This document shows positions 7,837 to 16,644 of a stretch of DNA of 64,000 bases, in pieces (positions within the stretch are counted from its first letter, which is position 1; every line of letters begins with the position of its first letter). Below the pieces are notes generated by a model. The model was given only the letters and a program-made list of their open reading frames with translations. It was not told the DNA's origin and searched no databases. The position numbers and the translations under genes were made by a program. The stretch lies in assembly GCA_947625095.1 (NCBI GenBank), contig CANQMX010000005.1, positions 1 through 64,000 of the forward strand. The letters are read 5' to 3'. Origin of the DNA: an uncultured Clostridia bacterium. Its GTDB lineage: Bacteria; Bacillota; Clostridia; Christensenellales; Borkfalkiaceae.

Positions 7837-9732
7837 TCAACCGAGTTGATAGACCACAACGGTCACACTGAGGGGCTTGGAGACAAGATAGGCGGGAGAC
7901 TGTGTTTCTTCCACGGTAGCCGCCGTAGCGAATGCTTCTTGCCCCACGATGGAAACGGAGCGGAGCGCCGTCCCCGGAGTTTTAAGATTGAAAAGAACGG
8001 TCTTGGCCGAAGGATTGGCAATGGCAAACGTCATGACCTTGCCATCTTCGGAAACGGTCGCCTGTGCATCGAGGTGGGTATTGCGATCGGTCTGGCGAAT
8101 GGTGATCCCCGCCCGATAGCGCTGCATATTTTGCGCATATGCTTTCAGCGTTTCTCCCACAGGCGAAAAGACAGTTCCGCCCGTTGCCGATGCATAGATG
8201 GCGCCCGGCGCACCGCGCGTGGCGGTAAAAATGGTATCCGAATAGTTTGCCATGCCTACGACATCCGCATTCTCGATGAACATATTAAGGGATGCCGCCA
8301 CACCGAGCATATCGCGCACCGTTGCCTTCGTCTTCCAAAGGTAGTTGTACTCGTCAAATGCGATTTTCACATTTTTCGCCGCCGGGAACTCTTCGATGAG
8401 GTCGCGGTGGTTGTTGATGCGCATATCGAAGTTATTTTTAATCGCCTGCATATGCTCTGCGGGGGAATACGAATCCGAACTCGGCTCGTAGAGATGTTCT
8501 CCGATATAATCGAGGGCGGAAGCACATTCGGAGAACATGGTTTCCGTCCATGTAGAGGCATTGTCACCGCAACCCGTCACTATGATGTCGGCGTCCACGG
8601 CGCGCATGGCGGACACAAAAGCCTTGTGAACATTTACATATTCGCCGACGTTCATATGCCCAATCTGCCAATCGCCCTGCATCTCGTTCCCGACGCACCA
8701 ATACTTCACGCCGTAGGGCTCCGTATGCCCGTTTGCCGCACGGAGAGCGCCCTGCTCGGTCGTTGCGGCGCCGTTTACATATTCCACATATTTTGCGCCG
8801 GACTCCCGGGGTTGATCGCTACGGTTGCCGGTGTTCACGGCAAGGTAGGGCGTCGCGCCGATGTATTCGCACATGGCGAGAAATTCCTCCGTGCCCATAT
8901 CGTTCGGCTCGATGCAATCGTAGAAATTATTAGCCCTCAGACGAGCCTTATCCGCAGCGATCCCGTTATCGGGAAACCATGCGAGGTTGCGCTTCGAGGG
9001 ACGCTTATCGATATCCCCCACGCCGTCCTCCCAGTTGTAGCCCGAGACAAAGTTTCCGCCCGGCCAACGGTAGATGGTGCCACCGAGCGACTTCATGGCA
9101 TCAAGCGAATCTTTCCGCATACCGTGGATATTGTCAGCGGGCATCAGGGAAAGACTATCGAGCCGGACATTCCCCGCCTTCGCTGTGAAAGAAACCGTTT
9201 CCTTTTGACCGGTGCCCTGCGCAGTGTACATATATTTGCGAAAATCGCTGCCTGAAACGGATATTGACTGTTTATTGCCGCCGACGGACACTTCGACGGT
9301 TCCCGTTCCCGCGGCATAGAAGTAGCCGGTAAGTTCGCCTGCGGGAAGCGTGATCTCCATCGAGATGCTCCCTCCCGTACCGAGTTCTGCGGCATACCCG
9401 TTTGAGGAATAGCACTGCTCGCTCGATGTGACGCTGCCGTTCACCTTCCAAGGGGAGAGCCCCTCTGTGCCCGGCGCATAATAGAACTTTCGATCCGAAA
9501 TGAGCTCCGACCAAATGACGCCGTAGATGCAACCGTGGATGTGCTCAAGGAATTCGCCGTAAATGAAGGGCGAAATTTCCTCCTTGCGTTCCGAAAGCAG
9601 CACAACGTCGTATGTTTCATCGGCTTTAGGTGCGGTCGGGGGCGGGTTGGGGGAAGGGTTCCCGCCTCCGCCGCAAGCCGTGAGGATGAACGCACTTGCA
9701 AATAATATCATGCCAATTGCCTTCCTTTTCAT
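7837..9732 (-). CDS. GH51-like alpha-L-arabinofuranosidase lipoprotein A
   Basis: 631 aa from the ATG at 9732, which has TAAGGAGGG about 6 nt upstream; the longer reading frame has no ribosome site. The lipobox ILTAC is followed by a Gly/Asn/Pro linker. The GH51 core includes SPFIYGEFLEHI near the N-terminus, YRWPGGNF, acid/base Glu350 in WCVGNEMQG and nucleophile Glu461 in AFDEYNY. A carbohydrate-binding-like insert lies at about residues 110-195, and a C-terminal beta-sandwich closes the protein. The enzyme removes arabinofuranosyl side groups from arabinan or arabinoxylan. GH51 enzymes of Firmicutes are more often cytoplasmic, so the lipid anchor is notable. It begins 10 nt after its paralogue. 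Confidence 0.88.
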   Translation of the reverse strand: MKRKAIGMILFASAFILTACGGGGNPSPNPPPTAPKADETYDVVLLSERKEEISPFIYGEFLEHIHGCIYGVIWSELISDRKFYYAPGTEGLSPWKVNGSVTSSEQCYSSNGYAAELGTGGSISMEITLPAGELTGYFYAAGTGTVEVSVGGNKQSISVSGSDFRKYMYTAQGTGQKETVSFTAKAGNVRLDSLSLMPADNIHGMRKDSLDAMKSLGGTIYRWPGGNFVSGYNWEDGVGDIDKRPSKRNLAWFPDNGIAADKARLRANNFYDCIEPNDMGTEEFLAMCEYIGATPYLAVNTGNRSDQPRESGAKYVEYVNGAATTEQGALRAANGHTEPYGVKYWCVGNEMQGDWQIGHMNVGEYVNVHKAFVSAMRAVDADIIVTGCGDNASTWTETMFSECASALDYIGEHLYEPSSDSYSPAEHMQAIKNNFDMRINNHRDLIEEFPAAKNVKIAFDEYNYLWKTKATVRDMLGVAASLNMFIENADVVGMANYSDTIFTATRGAPGAIYASATGGTVFSPVGETLKAYAQNMQRYRAGITIRQTDRNTHLDAQATVSEDGKVMTFAIANPSAKTVLFNLKTPGTALRSVSIVGQEAFATAATVEETQSPAYLVSKPLSVTVVVYQLG

Positions 9733-9742
9733 GAGGCCCTCC

Positions 9743-11668
9743 TTATAATTGAATCGTGAATACGCTGACACTCATGGCGGGTGCGATGACTTCCGCCAAA
9801 TTTTCGTCCGCTTTCAGGTACATTTCGTCCCTGCTCACCGTGTTGTAAGAATCGTAATAATCGCCGAGGAGCGCATGACGGGAGATCTTTCCCTTCTCGA
9901 AGAGGGGGTTGGTAAGACGCACCGCCTTGTCGCTCGGGTTGATGACGCCGACTGAAATCGTCTTGCCGTCGTCGGATGCGGTAAACACGGCATCGAGCTG
10001 CAGAGCCCTATCCGCACGAACGCCTCCCGCGATAAAGTTCTTCTGCATATACTTGCGATAGAGCATCAGCGTATATCCCGCGCCCTGCATGACCGCGCCG
10101 AACGGCTCCGTTGTGACGCAACCTTGCGTAGCGTTCACAGTGGAAGAGTAGCAGCAGAGCTCGAATACGTCGGCATTGCGGATGACCTCGTTCAGAAACA
10201 CGCCTACGCCCATACCGTCTTTGAGGCGGGAAGAGGAAACCGCTTCACTGTACGCATACTCCGTGAAAGCGATCTTTACGTTTCCGCAGGCAGGATATTT
10301 TTCCAAAAGGCGCCTGTGGTTTTTGACCCTGCCCTGAAGATTACTCCGCATATTGTTGAGATGGGTAAATACGTCCGTCTCATCCCGCAACGGGTACATA
10401 TGCTCGGCGATAAAATCCATCTTGCCGCCGCAACTTGCAAACATCGAGTCATCCCACGAGGAAGCGTTGTTCCCAACAGCGACGATGCGGATGGAGCTAT
10501 CGATGGCGCGCATGGCGTCCGTAAATTCGTTGTGACGCGTCACATACTGCGCGATGGGCACGTTGCCGAGCTGCCAGTTGCCGAACATTTCGTTGCCTAC
10601 GCCCCAATATCGGATATTGTAGGGTTCGGCGTGACCGTTATCGGCACGCATTCTGCCGTAGCGCGTATCTATTGCGCCGTTGCAATATTCCACCTGCGCC
10701 GCCGCCTCTTCCTTTGTGCCGAGGCCATCATTCACCATCATGAGAGGTTCTGCGCCGAGATAGTCACACATGAGAAGAAACTCATCAAGACCGTAGTCGT
10801 TCGGCTCGATCCCGCCGTAGAACCCGAGATAGCGGAGTTTTACAATGTCGGAGGCGATCTGCGCTTCTTCGTTCACAAAACTGCTCTCGAGCCCCATGTA
10901 GTGGAGATTTCTGCGCGAAGGGCGTTTATCGATATCCCCCACGCCGTCTTCCCAATCGTAGCCCGACAGGAAATTGCCGCCCGGCCAACGATACAAGGGA
11001 GCATCGAGCTCTTTCAAACGGTCGAGCGTATCTTTCCGCATCCCGTGATAATTATCCGCAGGCATCATCGAGAGACTATCAAAGATCCCCTCGCCCCGTT
11101 CCACCGCGAAGGTGTAGACCGCCGCGGACGTCTTTATAGGGCTTTTTAGGCTGTATTCGCATTTTGAGAATCCCGAAGAGGCGGGAACGGTTACCGTAGT
11201 GCTCACGCTATCCGAGCCTTTGGAGAGGGTGATCTTCACGGTGCAGCCCGCTGCACTCTTGCACCAAAAATAACCGCTGTATTCTTTTTCATCGAGTGCG
11301 ATATCTTTTTGGGAAATGGAACCGCCCGCCACAATCGCCGCGGCATACCCGCCCGAGAGGGTGTTCTGCGCATCGGACACAACATTTCCGGCAGAACTCC
11401 ACGGGGAAAGCCCGGACGAGCCTATCTCATAGTAAAATTTTCTGTCGAGCACCTTTTCTGCCCAGATGCCATCATAGATGCAAGTTTCAATATGTTCGAT
11501 AAACTGCCCGTAAATGAAGGGATTTACCTCTACCTTTTCTCCTTCGGCAGAGACCGTTGCGGTAAGCGAGACATCGTACGCTTCAGAGATCTTCTCTGTC
11601 CCGTCGCCGCACGCACTAGCTGCCAGCAAAATGGCCGCTCCGCATATGACCGCGAATAAACGTTTCAT
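9743..11668 (-). CDS. GH51-like alpha-L-arabinofuranosidase lipoprotein B
   Basis: 641 aa using the ATG at 11668; an in-frame TTG at 11689 is less likely. The lipobox LAASAC follows a hydrophobic stretch. Motifs parallel the neighbour: NPFIYGQFIEHI, YRWPGGNFLSGYDWEDGVG, acid/base Glu360 in WGVGNEMFG and nucleophile Glu470 in AFTEYAY. The two paralogues differ through the insert domain and the C-terminus, suggesting different linkage or substrate preference rather than recent duplication. The gene starts 7 nt after the GH2 stop, so it is translationally linked to it. Confidence 0.88.
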   Translation of the reverse strand: MKRLFAVICGAAILLAASACGDGTEKISEAYDVSLTATVSAEGEKVEVNPFIYGQFIEHIETCIYDGIWAEKVLDRKFYYEIGSSGLSPWSSAGNVVSDAQNTLSGGYAAAIVAGGSISQKDIALDEKEYSGYFWCKSAAGCTVKITLSKGSDSVSTTVTVPASSGFSKCEYSLKSPIKTSAAVYTFAVERGEGIFDSLSMMPADNYHGMRKDTLDRLKELDAPLYRWPGGNFLSGYDWEDGVGDIDKRPSRRNLHYMGLESSFVNEEAQIASDIVKLRYLGFYGGIEPNDYGLDEFLLMCDYLGAEPLMMVNDGLGTKEEAAAQVEYCNGAIDTRYGRMRADNGHAEPYNIRYWGVGNEMFGNWQLGNVPIAQYVTRHNEFTDAMRAIDSSIRIVAVGNNASSWDDSMFASCGGKMDFIAEHMYPLRDETDVFTHLNNMRSNLQGRVKNHRRLLEKYPACGNVKIAFTEYAYSEAVSSSRLKDGMGVGVFLNEVIRNADVFELCCYSSTVNATQGCVTTEPFGAVMQGAGYTLMLYRKYMQKNFIAGGVRADRALQLDAVFTASDDGKTISVGVINPSDKAVRLTNPLFEKGKISRHALLGDYYDSYNTVSRDEMYLKADENLAEVIAPAMSVSVFTIQL

Positions 11669-11675
11669 TCCCGCT

Positions 11676-13337
11676 TCACCGCCTTGCAAAAATATTTTTG
11701 ATCGTCGGAATGGGAAGTTTCGGAACCCTGCATTCCGTCAAAAGCCCGTTCACTTCCTGCTGTACATCCGCCAACTGCGTATAACAGCATCCCGAAATGT
11801 AATCGAGATCGCACACGGCGCCGACGATGTTGCGCAAGCGCACCTCATAAGCACCGGCATCGGGCGCGGCTTCCCCGTATCCCCAGCCTTCCCCTGCAAT
11901 GGCTATCCCGCCATATTCGGAAATAATGATGGGTTGTCCGCAGTAGTGGTAACCATCGGCAAACGCTCTGCCGAATTTTTTTTCGTTGATGTGTTTTTCG
12001 GAAACGACATACTCCTTGCTCGTGTATTCCTTCGACAGAACCGCGGAGTTTTGCTCGTACTCGTGAAGGGAGAGAATATCACTATTAAGATGGTGCCATC
12101 CGTCGTTTGTAATGACGGGTCTACCGTCGAGCGCGCGAACCATACGCACCGCCTCTTCCACAAAGGATTGCGTTGCATAATCTTCCTTGACTTTCGGGAT
12201 GCCCCACGTCTCGTTAAAAAGTAGCCAACATATTACACTCGGATGACTGCGTAACTGGCGAACGATGTCCGTGCTGTCACGCAGGTATTCTTCACGCATA
12301 CGTGCATCGAACGCATAGGGGCTCGGGATCTCTCCCCATACATACAGTCCGTATTTATCACACAGATGATAGAACAGGCTGCTTTCCACCTTTTGATGTT
12401 TTCTTACGCCGTTAAAGCCCATCTCTTTGATCAATCTTACATCCCGTTCGATTGCCGCCTCATCGGGTGGGGTGAGCCCGGTATCCGGCCAATAGCCCTG
12501 ATCGAGGATCATCTGCTGAAATTCTTTTTTTCCGTTCACATAGATGCCATCCGAACAAAGCGAAACCTCGCGGAAGGCAAAATATGTGCCCACCTCATCA
12601 GGCACCCTTCCTGCCGTGCGCACGATTGCATGATAAAGATGCGGCGCATCTGCGCTCCAAAGGCGGGGCTCGCAGATATAAAATTCACACTCCGCCTCCC
12701 TTCCCTCTCCGGCAAAAGTCGCAACGCACACGCCCTCTTGGTCATACACGGCTCCCGTCATGGGAACATCTCCGGAAAGACGGATATGCGCCGTAACTTG
12801 TCCGCTGTTTTTCGTCGAAAATACGATGTCCTCGATGAGTACATCGCCCGCATATTCAAGCCAAACGGGTTTCCAGATACCCGTCGTCTGCACATACCAA
12901 CAATCGTAGCTTTGCTCCTTCACCCGCTGCTTTCCGCGGAGCTGGGATTTATCGAGACTGTCGCGTACGCGCACTTCGAGAACATTCTCCCCCACACGCA
13001 CATCCGCGGTGATATCAAAGAAGAAATGTGTAAAGCCTCCGCGATGAACGCCAAGCTCCTTCCCGTTGAGCTTTACGGTTGCTTCGTAGTCCACGGCTTC
13101 GAAATGCAGCAAAAGCCTACCTGTATGCGGTTTAACCGTAAACGACCTGCGATAACGGACGCAAGTATAAACCCGTTCATCCCCTATGCCGCTCGCCTTA
13201 CTTTCATAGCTGTAGGGAACAATAATCTGCCTGTCGAGTTCGCCCTCTTCTCCGAAACCGAATTCCCATGTCCCGCACAGAAATTCATAGTCTTTCCGCT
13301 CAAATTGCGGATTGGGACAAAATTGGCCGTAGCTCAT
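11676..13337 (-). CDS. GH2 family glycoside hydrolase (beta-galactosidase/glucuronidase-like), cytoplasmic
   Basis: 553 aa, no signal peptide. Domain order is typical of short GH2 enzymes: a jelly-roll sugar-binding domain (about 20-165, with TTGIWKPVWLEY), an Ig-like domain (about 165-260), then a TIM barrel with acid/base Glu376 in LLFNETWG and nucleophile Glu474 in IISEYGG. It lacks the C-terminal domains of LacZ. It presumably trims oligosaccharides brought in by the ABC importer; the linkage is not decided by sequence. The start overlaps the stop of the upstream permease by 4 bp. It is the only hydrolase of this locus predicted to stay in the cytoplasm. Confidence 0.85.
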   Translation of the reverse strand: MSYGQFCPNPQFERKDYEFLCGTWEFGFGEEGELDRQIIVPYSYESKASGIGDERVYTCVRYRRSFTVKPHTGRLLLHFEAVDYEATVKLNGKELGVHRGGFTHFFFDITADVRVGENVLEVRVRDSLDKSQLRGKQRVKEQSYDCWYVQTTGIWKPVWLEYAGDVLIEDIVFSTKNSGQVTAHIRLSGDVPMTGAVYDQEGVCVATFAGEGREAECEFYICEPRLWSADAPHLYHAIVRTAGRVPDEVGTYFAFREVSLCSDGIYVNGKKEFQQMILDQGYWPDTGLTPPDEAAIERDVRLIKEMGFNGVRKHQKVESSLFYHLCDKYGLYVWGEIPSPYAFDARMREEYLRDSTDIVRQLRSHPSVICWLLFNETWGIPKVKEDYATQSFVEEAVRMVRALDGRPVITNDGWHHLNSDILSLHEYEQNSAVLSKEYTSKEYVVSEKHINEKKFGRAFADGYHYCGQPIIISEYGGIAIAGEGWGYGEAAPDAGAYEVRLRNIVGAVCDLDYISGCCYTQLADVQQEVNGLLTECRVPKLPIPTIKNIFARR

Positions 13338-14209
13338 CCTTTAATGCCTCCGATGGAAATCCCTTTAATGAAATATTTTTGTCCTGCCAAAAATACGAGC
13401 AGAATGGGCAACGCAGAGAGAACGGCGCCGGCCATTTGTTTGCCGTACTGGTGGGCGTAACTGCCCGAAAATGTTGCAAGTCCTGCCGTAAGCGTGCGCG
13501 TTTCCGCAGAGTTCGTTACAATAAGCGGCCACACGTAATCGTTCCAATTCCCTTGAAAGGAAAAGATCGCAAGCGTAACGAGCACGGGGACGCAGAGCGG
13601 CAGCACGATATGAAAATAGATCTGGAAACTATTTGCTCCGTCGATTTTCGCTGCCTCGTCATAGGCGAGCGGCACGCCCCGCATGAATTGACGGAGCATA
13701 AATACGCCGAACACCCCGCCGAGCCCGGGAAAAATCATTGAAAACATATTGTCGACCAGCCCGAGCTTATCGATAATGATATAATTCGGAATCATGTTGA
13801 TAACGCCGGGGATCATCATAGATGACATCCCGAGCCAAAACAGAAATTCCCGCCCCTTGAAACGCAATCTCGAAAAAGCGAAAGCCGCAAGCGATGTAAT
13901 AAAGAGGTAGAGCACCACATACACGACGGCGATCTTGATGCTGTTCCAAAACCAACGTAATATCGGGACATTCCGATTTGCAAGAATGCTTGTGTAGTTT
14001 TCCAACGTTACCCGCCTCGGGATGAGAGTTACATTTACATCGAGCACATCCGTCTCGTATTTAAGCGAGGTGGCCACGGCCCAAAGAGACGGGATCACAA
14101 CAGCAAGTGCGCATACAAAGAGCAAGATGTAACATACCGCCGTAATAGCAATGCTCTTTTTGGAATTGTTCTTGAAATAACGAGCGATGCGTTCTTTGAA
14201 TTTGCTCAT
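13334..14209 (-). CDS. ABC sugar importer permease (MalG-like)
   Basis: 291 aa with six predicted membrane helices. The EAA loop, which contacts the ATPase, is seen as YDEAAKIDGANSFQIYFHIVLPLCVP. It is the inner-membrane half of a carbohydrate-type-1 ABC importer. It overlaps the upstream permease and the downstream GH2 gene by 4 bp each. No ATPase gene (MsmX/UgpC type) lies in the locus; as in many Firmicutes, a shared ATPase elsewhere is expected. Confidence 0.92.
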   Translation of the reverse strand: MSKFKERIARYFKNNSKKSIAITAVCYILLFVCALAVVIPSLWAVATSLKYETDVLDVNVTLIPRRVTLENYTSILANRNVPILRWFWNSIKIAVVYVVLYLFITSLAAFAFSRLRFKGREFLFWLGMSSMMIPGVINMIPNYIIIDKLGLVDNMFSMIFPGLGGVFGVFMLRQFMRGVPLAYDEAAKIDGANSFQIYFHIVLPLCVPVLVTLAIFSFQGNWNDYVWPLIVTNSAETRTLTAGLATFSGSYAHQYGKQMAGAVLSALPILLVFLAGQKYFIKGISIGGIKG

Positions 14210-15108
14210 ACGGACGCCTCCTTATCGTCTGCAATTTGCAAACGGTAGCCCACAAATGTAAAGACAAACATAATAGCGGCAAATACGATCGACATCGCGC
14301 ACGCGCGCCCAAAATTGTTTTTCCCTCCGAACGCCGTATCGTAAATAACCATCATCGCGGTACTTGTCATGTAATCCGGCCCTCCTGCAGTAAGGACTTG
14401 CGATTGCCCTAACATATTGAAATTTCCGATGGTCGTCATGATGAATGTATAGAGCATCGTGCGTTTTATGCAGGGAAGCGTAATATAAAAGAAACGCTGC
14501 AAAGCATTTGCGCCGTCGAGCGTTGCCGCTTCAAGCAACTCCTGTGGCACATTGGCGATACCCGCAATGTACAAAATCATATTCCCTCCAACGCCCCACC
14601 ACGTCGAGAGCAAGAAGATGGAGATCCATGCATAAGGCATTTGTGTGATCCACGGGATCTCTGTATGCAAATAGTGGTTGATGATGCCGGAGTTCGTATC
14701 CAAAAGGAAGTTGAAGAGAATACATACCGTCGTAATGGATAGGATCGTGGGGAAATAGAAAAATCCCATTGAAAACTTCTTTATCTTTCTGCACTTTGTG
14801 ATAAGAAGCGCAACGCCGAGCGGAATGAGAATGAGCAAAGGCGTCTCCACCACAACAAACAGCAATGTATGCAGTATGCCGGACCAAAAGTCTTTTGCCA
14901 CCTTTCCCGAGCCGAGTGCACCGAAAAGCAACTTATAGTTATCGAGCCCACACCACTCCATTGGAGATGCGTAATCCCACTTTGTAAAGCTGATTGCAAT
15001 TCCCATTACGAGCGGCACAAGCGCGAACAACACAAAGAAAAACAGGAACGGCGCAACGAATAAATAAGGCTGAACCGCGCGGATATATTTTTTACCTTTG
15101 GTTTTCAT
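14206..15108 (-). CDS. ABC sugar importer permease (MalF/UgpA-like)
   Basis: 300 aa with about six transmembrane helices and the EAA motif LLEAATLDGANALQRFFYITLPCIK. It pairs with the MalG-like permease encoded immediately downstream (4-bp overlap). A weak AGGAGCTGCC-type ribosome site lies before the ATG. Together with the binding protein upstream it forms the importer of the glycan locus, likely for arabino- or xylo-oligosaccharides by context. Confidence 0.92.
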   Translation of the reverse strand: MKTKGKKYIRAVQPYLFVAPFLFFFVLFALVPLVMGIAISFTKWDYASPMEWCGLDNYKLLFGALGSGKVAKDFWSGILHTLLFVVVETPLLILIPLGVALLITKCRKIKKFSMGFFYFPTILSITTVCILFNFLLDTNSGIINHYLHTEIPWITQMPYAWISIFLLSTWWGVGGNMILYIAGIANVPQELLEAATLDGANALQRFFYITLPCIKRTMLYTFIMTTIGNFNMLGQSQVLTAGGPDYMTSTAMMVIYDTAFGGKNNFGRACAMSIVFAAIMFVFTFVGYRLQIADDKEASV

Positions 15109-15128
15109 TCGGCAGCTCCTTCCGTTAA

Positions 15129-16409
15129 TCAGTATTGTTCATCCTCGACAAAGCCTTTGAAATCATTTACGGCCTCTTGAAGAGCCTGCGTAGGAGTTTT
15201 TATCCCGGAAATTGCGTTCGAAACGGCTGTGCCCATATAGTTGTAAGCTTCATACCAATACTCATATTCGATCTCACCGAGAACGGAATGCTCCGCCATC
15301 TCAGTGAACGCCTTAAGGGGTTCGAGCGCTTTGTATTCATCCGTCTCGTGGATGGACTTGAGCGCGGGAACCTGCCCCGCCTTCGCCCAGTCGAGGGAAT
15401 GTTCGTTGACGTAGCGCATGAAAGTGTAACAAGCATTCTTGATACGATCGGAGGTGACCGTATTCTTCATGAGTGTAAACTGGTGGGAGCCTGCAAAATT
15501 TTCCTGTCCGTTCATCGTATCGGGCAATGGCGCAACGCCAATGTTGGAGTCGGGATTATCAAGAAGCCCAAACGTATTTATGACCCACGGTCCATCGAAA
15601 TAGAATACAGATTTACCCTGCGTGAACAGCGTATAATCGCCGCCCGCACCGACGTTTTTGGGACTTACAGGCGAAGTCCCGTTCACCATATTATTAAGAA
15701 AATCGAGTTTGGAAACCGCGAGTTGGTTATCGAATATGGGATTATAATCCCCGTCGAACATTGTTCCACCCGAGCTGTATAGCATATTGATGAAGACATC
15801 CTTCGTGATGGAATACATGGAAGGACAAGCCCAACCGTAGACGCCGTCTTTTGTCTTTGCCTTACAAATGTTGAAAAACTCATCCCATGTTGTGGGAAGT
15901 TCGCTTTCCTGAATGAGATTCTTATTATAATACATCGCGGTAGGATGTACGTCGATCGGGAAACCGAGACGATGCCCGTTCAAGACTCCGCCGTTCCACG
16001 CGGATTGGAGATATTCATCCGCTGTGACGCCGAGATATTCTGCGATATCGTCCATCGGGAGAAAGATATTCCGCAGATTCATGCCTGCAATCCGCGATGC
16101 GGACATCGCGACGATGTGAGGCGCGGAGCGTAGATTAGAACTTGTTGTCGTAAGTTTCGTGAAAAGCGTGTCCCACGGAATCTTATCCGCGACGACTTTA
16201 ATCTGCTTCTCCTCGTACTCGCGGTTGAAGTTTTCGACGATGCGATCCATCGTTTCGCCGTCCGTACCCGTAAACCCGTTCCAGAACCGGAGAACGATAA
16301 ACCCCGTTTCATCCTCAACCGGGTCGCCCACGCTGCCACACCCAAAAAACGCGGTGAGCGAAAGAAGTCCGCACAGCAATAACCCCATCCATTTGAAAAA
16401 TTTTTTCAT
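15129..16409 (-). CDS. ABC sugar importer substrate-binding lipoprotein
   Basis: 426 aa from the ATG at 16409, which has a perfect AGGAGGT site; the upstream ATG at 16436 lacks one. The signal peptide ends in the lipobox AFFGC. The mature protein follows the family-1 extracellular solute-binding pattern: FWNGFTGTDGETMDRIVENFN, a central GLDFPIDVHPTAMYYNK-like segment, and a late aromatic-rich part. Such proteins capture oligosaccharides at the membrane. It is the first gene of the transport segment and is preceded by a 235-bp region with a promoter candidate and inverted repeats at 16483-16495. Confidence 0.92.
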   Translation of the reverse strand: MKKFFKWMGLLLCGLLSLTAFFGCGSVGDPVEDETGFIVLRFWNGFTGTDGETMDRIVENFNREYEEKQIKVVADKIPWDTLFTKLTTTSSNLRSAPHIVAMSASRIAGMNLRNIFLPMDDIAEYLGVTADEYLQSAWNGGVLNGHRLGFPIDVHPTAMYYNKNLIQESELPTTWDEFFNICKAKTKDGVYGWACPSMYSITKDVFINMLYSSGGTMFDGDYNPIFDNQLAVSKLDFLNNMVNGTSPVSPKNVGAGGDYTLFTQGKSVFYFDGPWVINTFGLLDNPDSNIGVAPLPDTMNGQENFAGSHQFTLMKNTVTSDRIKNACYTFMRYVNEHSLDWAKAGQVPALKSIHETDEYKALEPLKAFTEMAEHSVLGEIEYEYWYEAYNYMGTAVSNAISGIKTPTQALQEAVNDFKGFVEDEQY

Positions 16410-16482
16410 AACTGACCTCCTGATATCTTTCTTCATCCGTGAAACGAGCGTTCACGAATTAAAACAGTTTTAGCGGAAGCAA

Positions 16483-16495
16483 TCCGTTTTACGGA
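16483..16495. promoter_or_regulatory. Candidate operator TCCGTTTTACGGA upstream of the sugar transporter
   Basis: The inverted repeat TCCG-N5-CGGA is followed by AATTAT. A similar TTACGGAAATTAT sequence occurs at 16610-16622, about 120 bp away. Both lie upstream of the substrate-binding protein gene, around its promoter candidate, and could be sites for a sugar-responsive regulator. The identity of the regulator is unknown. Confidence 0.4.
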
Positions 16496-16536
16496 ATTAT
16501 CTATCCGGCGACAAACGCACTTTATACAAAACACCC

Positions 16537-16565
16537 CGTATATAGCAGGACGCGCTTCTTGACAA
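16537..16565 (-). promoter_or_regulatory. Candidate promoter of the sugar transporter operon
   Basis: On the minus strand TTGTCA is followed by TATATA after 15 nt or TATACG after 17 nt. It gives a leader of roughly 120 nt containing the TCCG/CGGA palindrome, consistent with repression or roadblock control. Confidence 0.45.
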
Positions 16566-16644
16566 AAACAATCATTGCGATCTTAAATTTTTAGTGTTTT
16601 TTACCAATATTACGGAAATTATTACCCATAGGCCAACCCATGAC

